Part shown: piece after piece, positions 35,391 to 46,320 of the stretch
Position numbering within the stretch: the stretch's first letter is position 1
Layout: every line of letters begins with the position of its first letter
Assembly (NCBI GenBank): GCA_029891385.1
Contig: CM057228.1
Span: forward strand, 49,885,783-49,949,782
Length of the DNA: 64,000 nt
Origin: Erythroxylum novogranatense
Taxonomy: Eukaryota; Streptophyta; Magnoliopsida; Malpighiales; Erythroxylaceae
Direction: 5' to 3'
The notes under the pieces: generated by a model
Databases searched by the model: none
Seen by the model: only the letters and a program-made list of their open reading frames with translations
Told to the model about the DNA's origin: nothing
Translations under genes and position numbers: made by a program

Positions 35391-36390
35391 ATGTCATACT
35401 GGTTAAATCAACATAACGAGAATCACAAAGTTACATCCCAGGATATATGTATCCTTTTGATTATAAATCATATGGAACTTGTGAAACTTGTAAAGTTGAA
35501 GAATAAACAAATCAATCTTTGGTGAAAGGATGATGATGGTATTGAATTGTTAAATCTTATACATGTGATGTATTGGATGGAATAACAATTCATAAAGGAT
35601 AATATTATATTTCATTTTATTATTAATGATTTTATATGATATAGTCATACGTATTAAATGAAATAATGATTTAAAATTTTGAAAAGTTCAAACTGTTTAA
35701 ATCGAGTAGAAATTAAGCATTGAGAATGCTAAAATACATCGATGAGATCGTTGTGGTAAGTTTTAAATTTTTGGTAAGAATGAGATTCTTTAATGAATTC
35801 CTTCACAACTAAATTCATAAGTGTATGGATTGATGTAAGGAGTAAAATACAATATGAGATATTGTATGATGCAATAGTATTTCTTTTATAGCAATGCCTG
35901 GTACAATGACTTACCTTCTATAGTTCTAGTTAAATCAATTAGTAATTTTTCATATTAGATACGAAATGCTAAATCTTTGAAATAGTCAAAGTTAATGATT
36001 TAAGGATGTGATGCTTAGCTGAAGCATATATTATCCATTTAGTTTAGAACTAAAATGGGTAATAAAAGGTTATGAGATATCCAAAAGGTTGGATATAATC
36101 TTCCAAACCTATTGAACTAATTGTTTGTTTCAATGTATGCTTATAGGAGAATGATTCTCAAGATAAGTAATGGGAGTAAGAAGGAATTTGAAAAGTTTAA
36201 ATATCATAACTATACATCTAATTGGAACTAATGCCTTTAATGATACATTTGATGTATAGTTGAAATATTACAAGATATTGAAAGATTCACTTTCATGATG
36301 AATTCAAAGAGTTTGTTTTGAAGATGATTACAAATTTATTATATCTACAAGAAGGTTAGTGGGAGTATGGTTGTCCTTTTTAGTGGCAGT
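35390..36390 (+). pseudogene. Copia integrase head and reverse transcriptase remnant of element B
   Basis: At 35456-35502 the frame reads FDYKSYGTCETCKVE, the zinc-binding GAG-pre-integrase head. Just before it is a trace of RITKLHP. At about 35545-35580 GIELLNLIH matches the start of the integrase core. At 36330-36390 the frame reads STRRLVGVWLSFLVA and then runs straight into element C. The rest of the reverse transcriptase continues at 45584. Numerous stops and shifts. Compared with the same parts of element C the match is clear, so B and C are related copia elements. Confidence 0.75.
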
Positions 36391-36896
36391 TGTAGGAAAA
36401 TCCTGGTGTGTACATCACATGTAAACGGTGCGGAAAAACAAAAATTTTTATTCCGGGACCTTCCCGAAAGCCAGAATCCATGTGTCTATATAACAATGTC
36501 AAACCATAACGACCAAAGGAGACCGTCTCTAACGGTATCCACGCAGAGATCGGAGAACCTAACCGGGACAAACCCTTTGACCCGGGAATAGCTAGAACAA
36601 AGTAAAGACTGCTAGATCTTACCTTTGTTCTTAAAGAGCTTGGAATCAATGATGAAGAGAAGTTTGGAGAAGATGAAGCCTTGATGAGAGAAGATGAAGA
36701 AGAGATCAAAGCTTAGGATTTAGAAACCCTTTTCTTAAACCCACGATGATCACCCTTCTTACTATCTCCATAGCCTTTTTGTCTTTAACACTTAAGGAAA
36801 TTAAATGTTAATGGTGATTCATTGATCCACGTTAGCCTTTATATATATATATATAAAGTTAAGAAAAGATAAGGCTCTCCTTTGGCTTCCACGTTG

Positions 36897-36930
<34 letters not shown>

Positions 36931-36985
36931 ATTACTTAATTAATTAATAAGATATATATATATATATATATAAATGCTAAAGTAG

Positions 36986-37033
<48 letters not shown>

Positions 37034-38269
37034 GCTAAAGTAGTCCAGTCACACTGGAGTCGGTCCTACCGGCCTACCGGGTCCCGGTATGGAAAAACCA
37101 CCGGAAACCTTTTTTAGCAATATCGATGTCGCGATCTCATCGGGATCCATTTAATCCTATTGCTCTTTATTTATTGGATCTATGTTCAAAACTATTTTAC
37201 GAATTCTCCGAATCACTCTTATGCGTGTGATCCATTAGGTTCCCGGTTATGTTGGCCACTTAGATTAAAACTTAATCTGAGCAAGTCATGAGCGGTATCT
37301 AGCAACACATCATGACCCCCAATTGATCGGAAAGTAATTGGTTTGACGAATGAACATATATTCATCACGAACCCTATCACGAACCTTTCCATAGACAATT
37401 ACTGTGCAATTCGTCCTTTCACCATGCTATACCCCACTTGGTTATAAGTATGGGCAAAGTGTCAACTCTTACTAGATGGATCACGTCAAATCTAGTCCAA
37501 GTGATATCAGTTCTTGTCTTGGGACTCATTACTTTATATGTCACTGAAGACACTCTTCATGACATATGTACTTCGACCAGAGATTTCCAAGTAATGACCC
37601 TGACAAGAGGCCATGGGTATCATCTTCTGCTATCACAGAAGTGGTGAATCCTCTATTGGCTACTCAATTACCTTCGAATACCTCAAGCTGTACCCAAGCA
37701 CCACCCTACGAGCGACCTCTGTAAGGCAACAAGGAATAGAGTCAAAGCACAGAATCAGTATCCAAGATATCCTTAAGTACCTCAAATCTAAGGATATTTG
37801 CACCATTGCTATGATGAGATTATCACTGACATTAGAATAGGACATCCATGTGATGATCTCATAGCAGGTCATCCAATGTACTTACTACCTCTAGTAAGCA
37901 TCCACATCTCAACCCTAAATATCTCATATTTACAGTTTTTGAGATCCACTGCTTGATCAAATCAAGGAGCTTGACATGTGCTAGTCTCTTGGATTCCGAT
38001 GTCGATTTGATAATCCTATGACTAGGATAATTTAGATACTGACATAATTACACATGATAGGAATCTCAGTAGTATGATCACATCACAATTTCCTTCATGC
38101 TATGTCATATATCATGGACTTCATTAATTTGCTTATAGATTAATATCCATTCATAAATGATGAACATCAAATTAATGAAATATGCCTTTCTTTATTTATT
38201 CATAAAGTCTGTACACAACTTTGTACAAAATGCGCTAAAGGCGATTGCCTTTAGGGCACTACTCTAACA
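36391..38269 (-). repeat. Left (3') LTR of element C
   Basis: TGTAGGAAAATCC to ACTCTAACA, 1879 bp. Longer than its partner because of a stretch at about 36750-37035 that includes long AT dinucleotide runs (36840-36860, 36903-36930, 36953-36975, 36990-37030). About 12 differences in the first ~280 aligned bases against 43919 onward (by eye, ~4%). Small open frames inside, such as 37438-37647, recur in the other LTR and are not genes. Confidence 0.92.
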
Positions 38270-38285
38270 AAATCTCTCACTTGAC
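38270..38285 (-). promoter_or_regulatory. Polypurine tract of element C
   Basis: On the minus strand AAGTGAGAGATTT lies directly before the 3' LTR start TGTTAGAGTAG. Right position and composition for plus-strand priming. Confidence 0.75.
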
Positions 38286-40059
38286 CTAAAGCCAATCGCC
38301 TTGGTATCTAATACCATAGGCGAGTACATGAGAATCAAAATTCTTCTGTGACAATGGCTTTGTCAACGGATCAGCAATATTCTGCTCTGTGGGAATTCTC
38401 TCTATCTGGACATCACCTTGACCAATGATTTCCCTGATCAGATGATATCTGCGGAGTACGTGTTTGGATCGTTGATGAGACCTTGGTTCCTTCGCCTGCG
38501 CAATAGCCCCATTGTTGTCACAATATAACTGTATGAGCCCATCACAACTAGAAATCACACCAAGTTCAGTAATGAACTTTTTGATCCAAACTGCTTCATT
38601 TGCTGCGTCTGAAGCGGCAATGTACTCTGCCTCGGTTGTTGAATCGACAGTTGTCTCTTGTTTGGAACTCTTCCAACTGGCTGCCCCGTCGTTTAGTGTG
38701 AATATATAACCTGATTGGGATTTAAAATCATCCTTATCAGATTAAAAACTGGCATCTGTATGTTCGCTCACTTGGAGATTTCCATCTCCATATATCAAGA
38801 AAACATCCTAAATCCTTCGCAAGTACTTGAGGATATTCTTGACAGCCACCCAGTGACCCTCACCAGGATCCAATTGGTATCTACTCGTAACACTTAGAGT
38901 ATATGATACATCGGGTCTCGTACATAACATTGCGTACATGATAGATCCTACTGCAGATGCATACGGGATCATATTCATGCGCATCCTCTCATATTGTGTA
39001 TTAGGACACATAGATTTCGAGAGTGTTATCCCATGAGTGATGGGAAGGTACCCTTTCTTGGATTGTTCCATGCTAAACCTCTTTAGCATCTTGTCTATGT
39101 ACGTTGATTGTGAAAGACCAAGCAATCTTTTTTATCTATCTCTATAGATCCTTATCCCAATGATATAAGTTGCTTCACCAAGGTCTTTCATGGCAAATTA
39201 TTTGGACAACCAAATTTTCACAGATTGTAGCATAGAGACATCGTTTCCTAGTAATAATATGTCATCTACATATAGCACAAGGAATACGATCGCAGTCCCA
39301 CTAACCTTCTTTTACACACAGTTTTCATCCGGATTTTGTGAGAAACCAAACTCTTTGATTACCTCATCAAAACAGATATTCCAACTCCTAGATGCTTGTT
39401 TCAATCCATAGATGGATTTCTGAAGCTTGAATACCATTTCGTCATCATAGGAGATGAAGCCCTCAGGTTGTGTCATATACACATCCTCAGCTAGATTTCT
39501 ATTTAGGAAAGTTATCTTCACATCCATTTGCCATATCTCATAATCATAATGAGTGGCAATGGCTAGGAGTATTCTAATGGATTTAAGCATTGCTATTGGG
39601 CTGAAGGTCTCGTCGTAGTCAACTCCTTGTCTTTGACAAAACCTTTAGCCACAAGCCTTGCTTTATAGGTAATCACATTACCATCCATGTCGGTTTTCTT
39701 TTTGAAAACCCATTTACACCCTATGGGTTTTATTCCTTCGGGTGCCTCAACCAAAGTCCATACTTGGTTTTCATACATGGAATCCATTTCAGCCTTCATG
39801 GCATAAAGCCATTTCTCAGACTCTGAACTCTTCAGAACCTCTTCATAGGTAGTAGGCTCATTATCTTCTATGAGCAATACATCATTCTGTTCATTCACGA
39901 GAAATCTATATCTCTCGAGAACAGAGCGTATCCTACGTGACCTACGAACTTCGTGTGTTGTAGAAGGTTGAACTGTTACTTCATCTGTATGAGTCACAGT
40001 TTCAGGTTCAGGCAGTTGATCTATGTCTGTTCGAGCATCTTGAACTTCTTCAAATTCAA
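38286..40059 (-). pseudogene. Element C reverse transcriptase and RNase H
   Basis: Minus strand. The polymerase starts near 39850 with SESEKWLYAMKAEMDSMYEN, WTLVEAPEGIKPIGCKWVFK and YKARLVAKGF. After a shift at about 39592 come WQMDVKITFLNRNL, VYMTQPEGF and KSIYGLKQASRSWN. After another break comes the intact catalytic LYVDDILLLGND (YVDD at 39261-39272). The connection GLSQSTYIDKMLKRFSMEQS and RPDVSYTLSVTSRYQ (38808-39125) follows, then RNase H with STTEAEYIAASDAANEAVW, LYCDNNGAIAQAKEP and RIPTEQNIADPLTKPLS, ending DWL just before the purine tract. Four or so frameshifts but few stops, consistent with a fairly recent element. Copia lineage not assigned. Confidence 0.92.
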
Positions 40060-41345
40060 TTTTGCTCCCACTGTCTTCTTGTAAAAGAAACTCTTTCTCT
40101 AAAAAGACAGCATGCTTTGAAACAAACACCTTTTGTTCCTCAGCAAGGTAGAATTGATATCCCATTGTTTCTTTAGGATATCCTACGAACAAACACTGGT
40201 CAGACTTTGCATCAAGTTTATCTGACTGTATCCGTTTCACATAAGCAGGACAAACCCAAACTTTCAAATGAGTAAGATAGGGTCTTTTGTTAGTCCACAT
40301 CTCATATAGAATAACATCAACTGTCTTCGATGAAACTCTGTTTAACAAATAAACAACTGTCTCGAGTGCATACCCCCAAAAGGATTTTGGTAATTTTGCA
40401 AAGCCCATCATCGATTGTACCATGTCCAACAAGGTTCGATTTCTCCTTTCTGCCACACCATTATGCTGTGGTGTGTAAGGTGGAGTCCATTGAAATAAAA
40501 TCCCATTATCTCTGAGATAATCTAAAAATTGTTGGTCTAAGTATTCCCCACCACGATCGGATCGTAATGTTTTGATACTTTTCTCAAGTTGGTTTTCTAT
40601 TTCATTTCTGAATTGTTTGTAACTTTTTAAATGCTTCAGATTTGTATCTCATCAGATACAGGTACCCATATCGAGAATAATCATCGATAAAGGTAATGAA
40701 GTAAAGACAACCACTTCTAGCATGGATGGACATCGGACCACATACATCTGAATGTATTAGGTCTAATACTCTAGTCGCTCGTTCACCCTTTCCCTTAAAG
40801 GGTAACTTAGTCATCTTGCCTAATAAACAAGATTCACATGTGTCATATGATTCATAATCAAATGACCCTAAACTTCCATTCTTATGGAGCTTAGCTATGC
40901 GTCTCTCATTTATATGGCCAAGGCGACAATGCCATAAGTAAGTTGATTTTAAATTATCTCTTTTATGTCTTTTCGTGTCATTGACATTCATAATTGGATG
41001 TGACATATCTAATATGTAAATTCCATTGCATAATGTACCAGTACCATAAACCATTCCATTCAAACTAATAGAACAACCATTGTTACTAAAAGTCAAATAG
41101 AAACCAGCTCTATTTAAACAAGAAACAGACACTATGTTCTTTGTTAAAACAGGTACAAAATAGCATTCATCCAATTTAATTACAAGCCCACTGGGGAGTG
41201 ACATAAAATAAGTGCCTACGGCTAATGCAGCAACTCTTGCTCCATTTCCTACACGCAGGTCTAGTTCTCCTTCATGAACATCTCATCGTCCACGAGGCCC
41301 CGCATATCATTGCATATGTGAGCCACAACCGGTATCTAATACCCA
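40060..41345 (-). pseudogene. Element C protease and integrase
   Basis: Minus strand. The protease region near 41230-41345 reads WVLDTGCGSHICNDMRG (active DTG at 41328-41336), then shifts frame into GELDLRVGNGARVAALAVG. The frame at 40602-41204 continues MSLPSGLVIKLDECYFVPVL, the zinc-binding integrase head (LWHCRLGHINERRIAKLH, ESYDTCESCLLGKMTKLPF) and the core (DLIHSDVCGPMSIHA, FITFIDDYSRYGYLYLM). After a shift near 40610 come TLRSDRGGEYLD (40541-40575) and PQHNGVAERRNRTLLDMVQS with the catalytic Glu. The C-terminal part to about 40060 includes VWVCPAYVKR and CLFVGYPKETMGYQFY. All three integrase acidic residues are present. Only frameshifts disable it. Confidence 0.92.
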
Positions 41346-41447
41346 TATGTTATGGTCGAAGCAGATTAACCTCAATGACAAACATACCGAAGAAGCCGAG
41401 GCATCGATGCCTTCTTCGCTTCAATTCTTCTAGATAGACTTTCTGGT

Positions 41448-41792
41448 TTAAGCCCAGGTGGCGGTCTTGCCACAATGGAAGCAAGTTCCTTTTAGCGCAG
41501 TTTCTTTGGTTTTCTTCTTGGCTGCACTTCCTTTTGGTTTCTTAGACCTTTTCTTCTTCAGTTTCTTTTTCTTTGAACCAGAAAAAGAAGAGTCCACCAC
41601 AAGCACTGGCTTGCTATCCTTCTTGATAGCATCAACAGCAAGTGGATCAGGAAGTGAAACATCTAGGACATAGCTCAGTTCCTCAGATCTGAGAACAATT
41701 CTCAGATTTCTCAGCCAATCAAGAAAATTAGGTCCAGTTAACTTATTAGAATCCATTAGTGAGCGCAAATTCACACTAGAACTCATCTTCAA
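41448..41792 (-). pseudogene. Element C gag, internally deleted
   Basis: A 114-codon minus-strand frame starting MKMSSSVNLRSLM, with the copia gag N-terminal signature (KLTGPNFLDWLRNLRIVLRS, YVLDVSLPDP). It then jumps directly to a very basic linker (SGSKKKKLKKKRSKKPKG) and the start of a zinc knuckle CFHCGKTATW in which the Gly-His pair is lost. Intact copia gags of this type have roughly 200 more residues between these parts, so a large central deletion is inferred. The coat function is lost. Confidence 0.8.
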
Positions 41793-41950
41793 TCAACTTA
41801 AAGGGAAAGAGAGAAAGAATGTTATAATAGAATTACATGCATGATCATAAGGACTTGCATGACATGCATATGGCTCCCACTAGTTTCAAAGAATCCATAA
41901 CCCTCATTACGAATCCAAGAAACATTATGAAAAAATATCCTAGTGGGTCG

Positions 41951-42130
41951 ATATCCGATATTACTAAAATGACCTTGGGTTTACCCAACAAGCCACCTTA
42001 GGTCAATCGGTAGGTATCGGTCATACCAATTGCATCATAGATATCCGACGTTACTAAAATGACCTTAGGTTTACCCAATAAGCCACCTTAGATCAATCGG
42101 CAGGTATCGGTCATACCAGTTACATCACAG
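41951..42130. repeat. 90-bp tandem duplication in the leader of element C
   Basis: ATATCCGATATTACTAAAAT at 41951 recurs as ATATCCGACGTTACTAAAAT at 42041. Both continue through GGTTTACCCAA.AAGCCACC and GGTATCGGTCATACCA. A handful of substitutions separate the units. Confidence 0.9.
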
Positions 42131-42544
42131 GTGCAATTATCGACTAGTGCTATCAACTCGTGATGTATGCACACACATTGGGTTATCAACTCTTGATGCG
42201 CGTACAACTGATGTACACTACCCAATTTCGCCTCTGTCTACGTTGACCTTGAGTTTACTCAACAAATCAACGCTTCTAGTGAAAACCGACCCATTAATTC
42301 GAAAATCTTATTTCCATGGTTCGAATATATCCGTATAGAGTGAGCTTGGGTTTACCCAACAACCCGAACTCTATAAGAACTCTGATTCTCCCCATATTAA
42401 TGGAAGGCGTTAGTTTTCATATTATGTGTGAGGGATTTCAAGCTCTGGTCTCATCCAAGCTGTAGGATTATAGTCACCATGACTATATGGAATGATTTAG
42501 GGCATCAATCATATTGAATTTATACCTATAATCATTCATCATCC

Positions 42545-42800
42545 CACCTTTGCATGTATAAGTCGACTTATGCATGTGTAAGTCGACTTATGCTCCTGTG
42601 CATGTATAAGTCGACTTGTCAGAACATGCAAGTCCACTTATGCTACTGTGCGCATACAAGTTGACTTATGCGTTTGTGCAAGTCCACTTATCTGACTATG
42701 CAAGTCGACTTATCTGACTATGCAAGTCGACTTGTGCATGTATTAGTCGACCTGTTTGAACATACAAGTCGACTTATACATGTGTAAGTCGACTTATATG
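42545..42800. repeat. Array of AAGTCGACTT palindromes in the leader of element C
   Basis: Seven exact AAGTCGACTT decamers and four one- or two-base variants (AAGTCCACTT twice, AAGTTGACTT, TAGTCGACCT) within about 255 bases, separated by 9-25 base spacers rich in ATGCATGT and TGACTATGC. Three more exact copies lie at 62985-63050, outside this element. Direct and inverted pairing is possible on both DNA strands and in the transcript. Confidence 0.92.
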
Positions 42801-43903
42801 CATAGAATTGCTAATTAATCGGCTAATTTCTCAATCCATGCAATTCCAATTCACAATACCTAGTGTAATGTACTTTACTATGATGTACCAATGAAACACT
42901 TTCATTGTATCATGCTTACCATGTATAAGATACATGAAAAACTTGAAATTGATGAATACACTACTATTCACTTAGATTTCCAAATAATTTTGCGAATATC
43001 AAACTATCACCTTAAGTATCTCTAGGTAGTCTACACTTTATCAAGACTACTTCGGCACTGGTCACAAAATTTGTGACGACCAAAACAATCAAGACAACGA
43101 AATACACTAACGAGACGCTAATGTGACATATTTGACATCCGAAAATTTTTGGAAACCCAATTTCAAGAAAATCAGTTTGGAAAGCATACAAAATCAATGT
43201 AACACATTTTTAATCACATTAAAAATGATCCAAGGCATTGGAACTGAAAAATACATAATCATTCATTCCAAACAAAACAGCTCTAGCAACTTTCTCAAAA
43301 CTGCCATGCTCTGTCTTTTGCTTGAAAACCTCATTGAAACAATTTCAATAAATTCTGAGAAAATTAGAGAGGTTACAAAATATTCACAACATGTTCCATG
43401 AATTTTTTCAGGATTTATTTCCAACAAAAACTCAACCAAACTCAGTAATCAAGCCAGTGATGAATCTGTGTTCCTCAACACAGATATTCCCAATAGCACA
43501 CAATAAATTCTCAAATAAATAGTAAATTACCTCGAAAGCATTTTTACTTTCTCATAGACATTACTAAACATCTTAGAGACATTTTAGTGAAAGAAAATCC
43601 GAAAAATAATTTTTTTTACAATTTATTCTCGAATTTATAATCATGCCTGTTCAAGGATTGTGCACAAAGACAGCAACCAGAACATTAGGGAATATATTAG
43701 CAAAACCATATCAAATCACATTGATAAATTCTGATCTTCCACAGACATATTCAAAAACATCTTATGAACACATCTGGGCAAGAAAATTTCGAAAACAATA
43801 TTTCTGTTCTGATTTCGAATTTAGCACAGTAAACATGCATCATCGTCACAAGCAATAGACAGCTCCGACCTTGTTATGATTTCTTCGTTATATACGACAC
43901 AAG

Positions 43904-43918
43904 TGGCTCTGATACCAC
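43904..43918 (-). promoter_or_regulatory. Primer-binding site of element C (tRNA-Met type)
   Basis: The minus strand reads GTGGTATCAGAGCCA directly after the 5' LTR end, the standard plant site for initiator tRNA-Met, with a perfect core. It fixes the element's direction. Confidence 0.93.
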
Positions 43919-45583
43919 TGTAGGAAAATCCCGGTGTGTACATCACATGTACACGGTGCAGAAAAACAAAAATGTTTGTTTCGGGACCTTCCCGAAAGCC
44001 AGAATCCATGTGTCTATATAACAATGTCAAACCATAACGACCAAAGGAGACCGTCTCTAACGGTATTCACGCAGAGATCGGAGAACCTAACCGGGGCAAA
44101 CCCTTTGACCCGGGAATAGCTAGAACAAAGTAAAGACTGCTAGATCTTACCTTTGTTCTTGGAGAGCTTGGAATCAACGATGAAGAGAAGTTTGGAGAAG
44201 ATGAAGCCTTGATGAGAGAAGATGAAGAAGAGATCAAAGCTTAGGATTTAGAAACCCTTTTCTTAAACCCACGATGATATATATATATATTAATTAATTA
44301 TATATATATATATATATATATAAATGCTGAAGTAGTCCAGTCACACTGGGGTCGGTCCTACCGGCCTACCGGGTCCCGGTATGGAAAAATCACCGGAAAC
44401 CTTTTTCAGCAATATCGATGTCGCGATCTCATCGGAACATATCTCGATCTCATCAGGATCCATTTAATCCTATTGCTCTCCATTTATTGGATCTCTGTCC
44501 AAAACTATTTTACGAATTCTCCGAATCACTCTTATGCGTGTGACCCATTAGGTTCCCGGTTATGTTGGCCACTTAGATTAACACTTAATCTGAGCAAGTC
44601 ATGAGCGGTATCTAGCAACACATCATGACCCCCAATTGAACGGAAAGTAATTGGTTTGACGAATGAACATATATTCATCACGAACCCTATCACGAACCTT
44701 TCCATAGACAATTACTGTGCAATTCGTCCTTTCACCATGCTATACCCCACTTGGTTATGAGTATGGGCAAAGTGTCAACTCTTACTAGACTTATCACATC
44801 AAATATAGTCCAAGTGATATCAGTTCTTGTCCTGGGACTCATTACTTTATATGTCACTGAAGACACTCTTCATGATATATGTACTCCGGCCAGAGATTTC
44901 CAAGTAATGACCCTGACAAAAGGCCATGGGTATCATCTTCTGCTATCACAGAAGTGGTGAATCCTCTATTAGCTACTCAATTACCTTCGAATACCTCAAA
45001 CTGTACCCAAGAACCACCCTACGAACGACCTCTGTAAGGCAACAAGGAATAGAGTCAAAGCACAGAATCAGTATCCAAGATATCCTTGAGTACCTCAAGT
45101 CTAAGGATATTTGCACCATTGCTATGATAAGATTATCACTGACATTAGAATAGGACATCCATGTGATGATTTCATAGCAGGTCATCCAATGTACTTACTA
45201 CCTCTAGTAAGCATCCACATCTCAACCCTAAATATCTCATATTTACAGTTTCTGAGATCCACTACTTGATCAAATCAAGGAGCTTGACATGTGCTAGTCT
45301 CTCCGGATTACCGATGTCGGCCAGTAATCCTATGACTAGGATAATTTAGATACTGACATAATTGCACATGATAGGAATCTCAGTAGTATGATCACATCAT
45401 AATTTCCTTCATGCTATGTCATATATCATGGACTTCATTAATTTGCTTATAGATCAATATCCATTCATAAATGATGAACATCAAATTAATGAAATATGCC
45501 TTTCTTTATTTATTCATAAAGTATGTACACAACTTTGTACAAAACGCGCTAAAGGCGATTGCCTTTAGGGCACTACTCTAACA
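43919..45583 (-). repeat. Right (5') LTR of element C
   Basis: TGTAGGAAAATCCC to ACTCTAACA, 1665 bp, followed by the target duplication GCAGT. Same content as 36391-38269 except for a shorter AT-rich tract at about 44276-44323. Confidence 0.92.
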
Positions 45584-46320
45584 GCAGTATGTGGAGACAT
45601 ATTGCTTATAGAGAACAACAGTTCTAACTTTCAATTGTTGAACATATAATTGTCCATGAACAACTCTTGTTGGATATGAAAAGGTAATAACTTAATTCTA
45701 GGAATTAGATCTATGGAGATAGATTGGACGTTGTTGACTTATTCTAAGTCCAAGTGCATAGATAATGTACTAAAGATGTTTAGTATTTAAGATATCAGAT
45801 ACTTGTGAAGTATTAAAGATATCCATTACTCTGTGTATGAGTTGATATTTGAGTTCAAGATGATAAGGATATAACTTTAGAAGTAAATCCTAATTAAGCT
45901 TTATTTACTTAGAACATTATCATTTAGGATTGGAAAAGTTCCAATGTAGCAATTGGTTGCTAATTCAATTGCTAATTAAGCCATAATACATTTTTCATTT
46001 GGTGGAAATGATTAATTGGATCAACAAGTTCTTTAGTGAACTTGATAAAGTTTCTTTGCATTGTTCAAGACAGTAATGTACTGCAGAATATTAGAGCCAT
46101 TGGGCATGCATAAATAGCTAATGTCTCATCAAAGATCCAAGAATGTATAGGCAAATGTTCTTAATTACGATGATAATTAAGATAGGAGTTGTAAGACTTA
46201 AGCAAGTGCTCACTATAGAGAATCATGTTGAATTCTCTCATTAAGCCAGTAGTAGAATAATTGTCATATGGTGATATGGTATAAGATACTTAAACGATTG
46301 GCTTAGTGCAAGTGGGAGAT
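45584..46320 (+). pseudogene. Element B reverse transcriptase (continued) and 3' end with polypurine tract
   Basis: Starting with the GCAGT duplication, the plus frame continues ATGTGGAGACATATTGC, reading the CGDILLIENN that replaces the canonical YVDDILL motif. Further matches to the copia polymerase and RNase H decay quickly into stops. The region ends at 46309-46320 with CAAGTGGGAGAT, a typical purine tract immediately before the LTR at 46321. Confidence 0.75.

Larger units (their letters stand above)
41793..43903 (-). other. Long 5' leader of element C
   Basis: About 2.1 kb between primer site and gag, without a supported coding frame. It contains a 90-bp duplication (41951-42130) and an array of AAGTCGACTT palindromes (42545-42800), listed separately. 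42810-43900 shows nothing recognisable. Confidence 0.7.
36391..45583 (-). mobile_element. Ty1/copia element C, minus strand, structurally complete
   Basis: Two LTRs (36391-38269 and 43919-45583), perfect flanking copies GCAGT at 36386-36390 and 45584-45588, a primer-binding site next to the right LTR and a purine tract next to the left one, so transcription runs right to left. Minus-strand domains occur in the Ty1/copia order gag, protease, integrase, reverse transcriptase, RNase H (41792 down to 38286). Only a few frameshifts separate them, and catalytic motifs remain. Gag has an internal deletion. Closing the element out restores the frame ..FLVAVCGDILLIENN of element B, i.e. C landed in the YVDD region. 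Confidence 0.93.

Noticed and set aside
37438..37872. Overlapping open frames of 69-75 codons inside the left LTR of C, repeated at 44751-45185
   Set aside because: They occur in both LTRs and, reversed, in the LTR at 63063. They are random open frames in a repeated non-coding sequence, without domains.
42545..42800. Regularly spaced short palindromes resembling a CRISPR array
   Set aside because: Units are only 10 bp and perfectly palindromic, spacers are 9-25 bp and similar to each other, and the context is the leader of a plant copia element.
43904..43917. tRNA-like sequence TGGCTCTGATACCA
   Set aside because: It is the complement of a primer-binding site next to an LTR; there is no cloverleaf around it.
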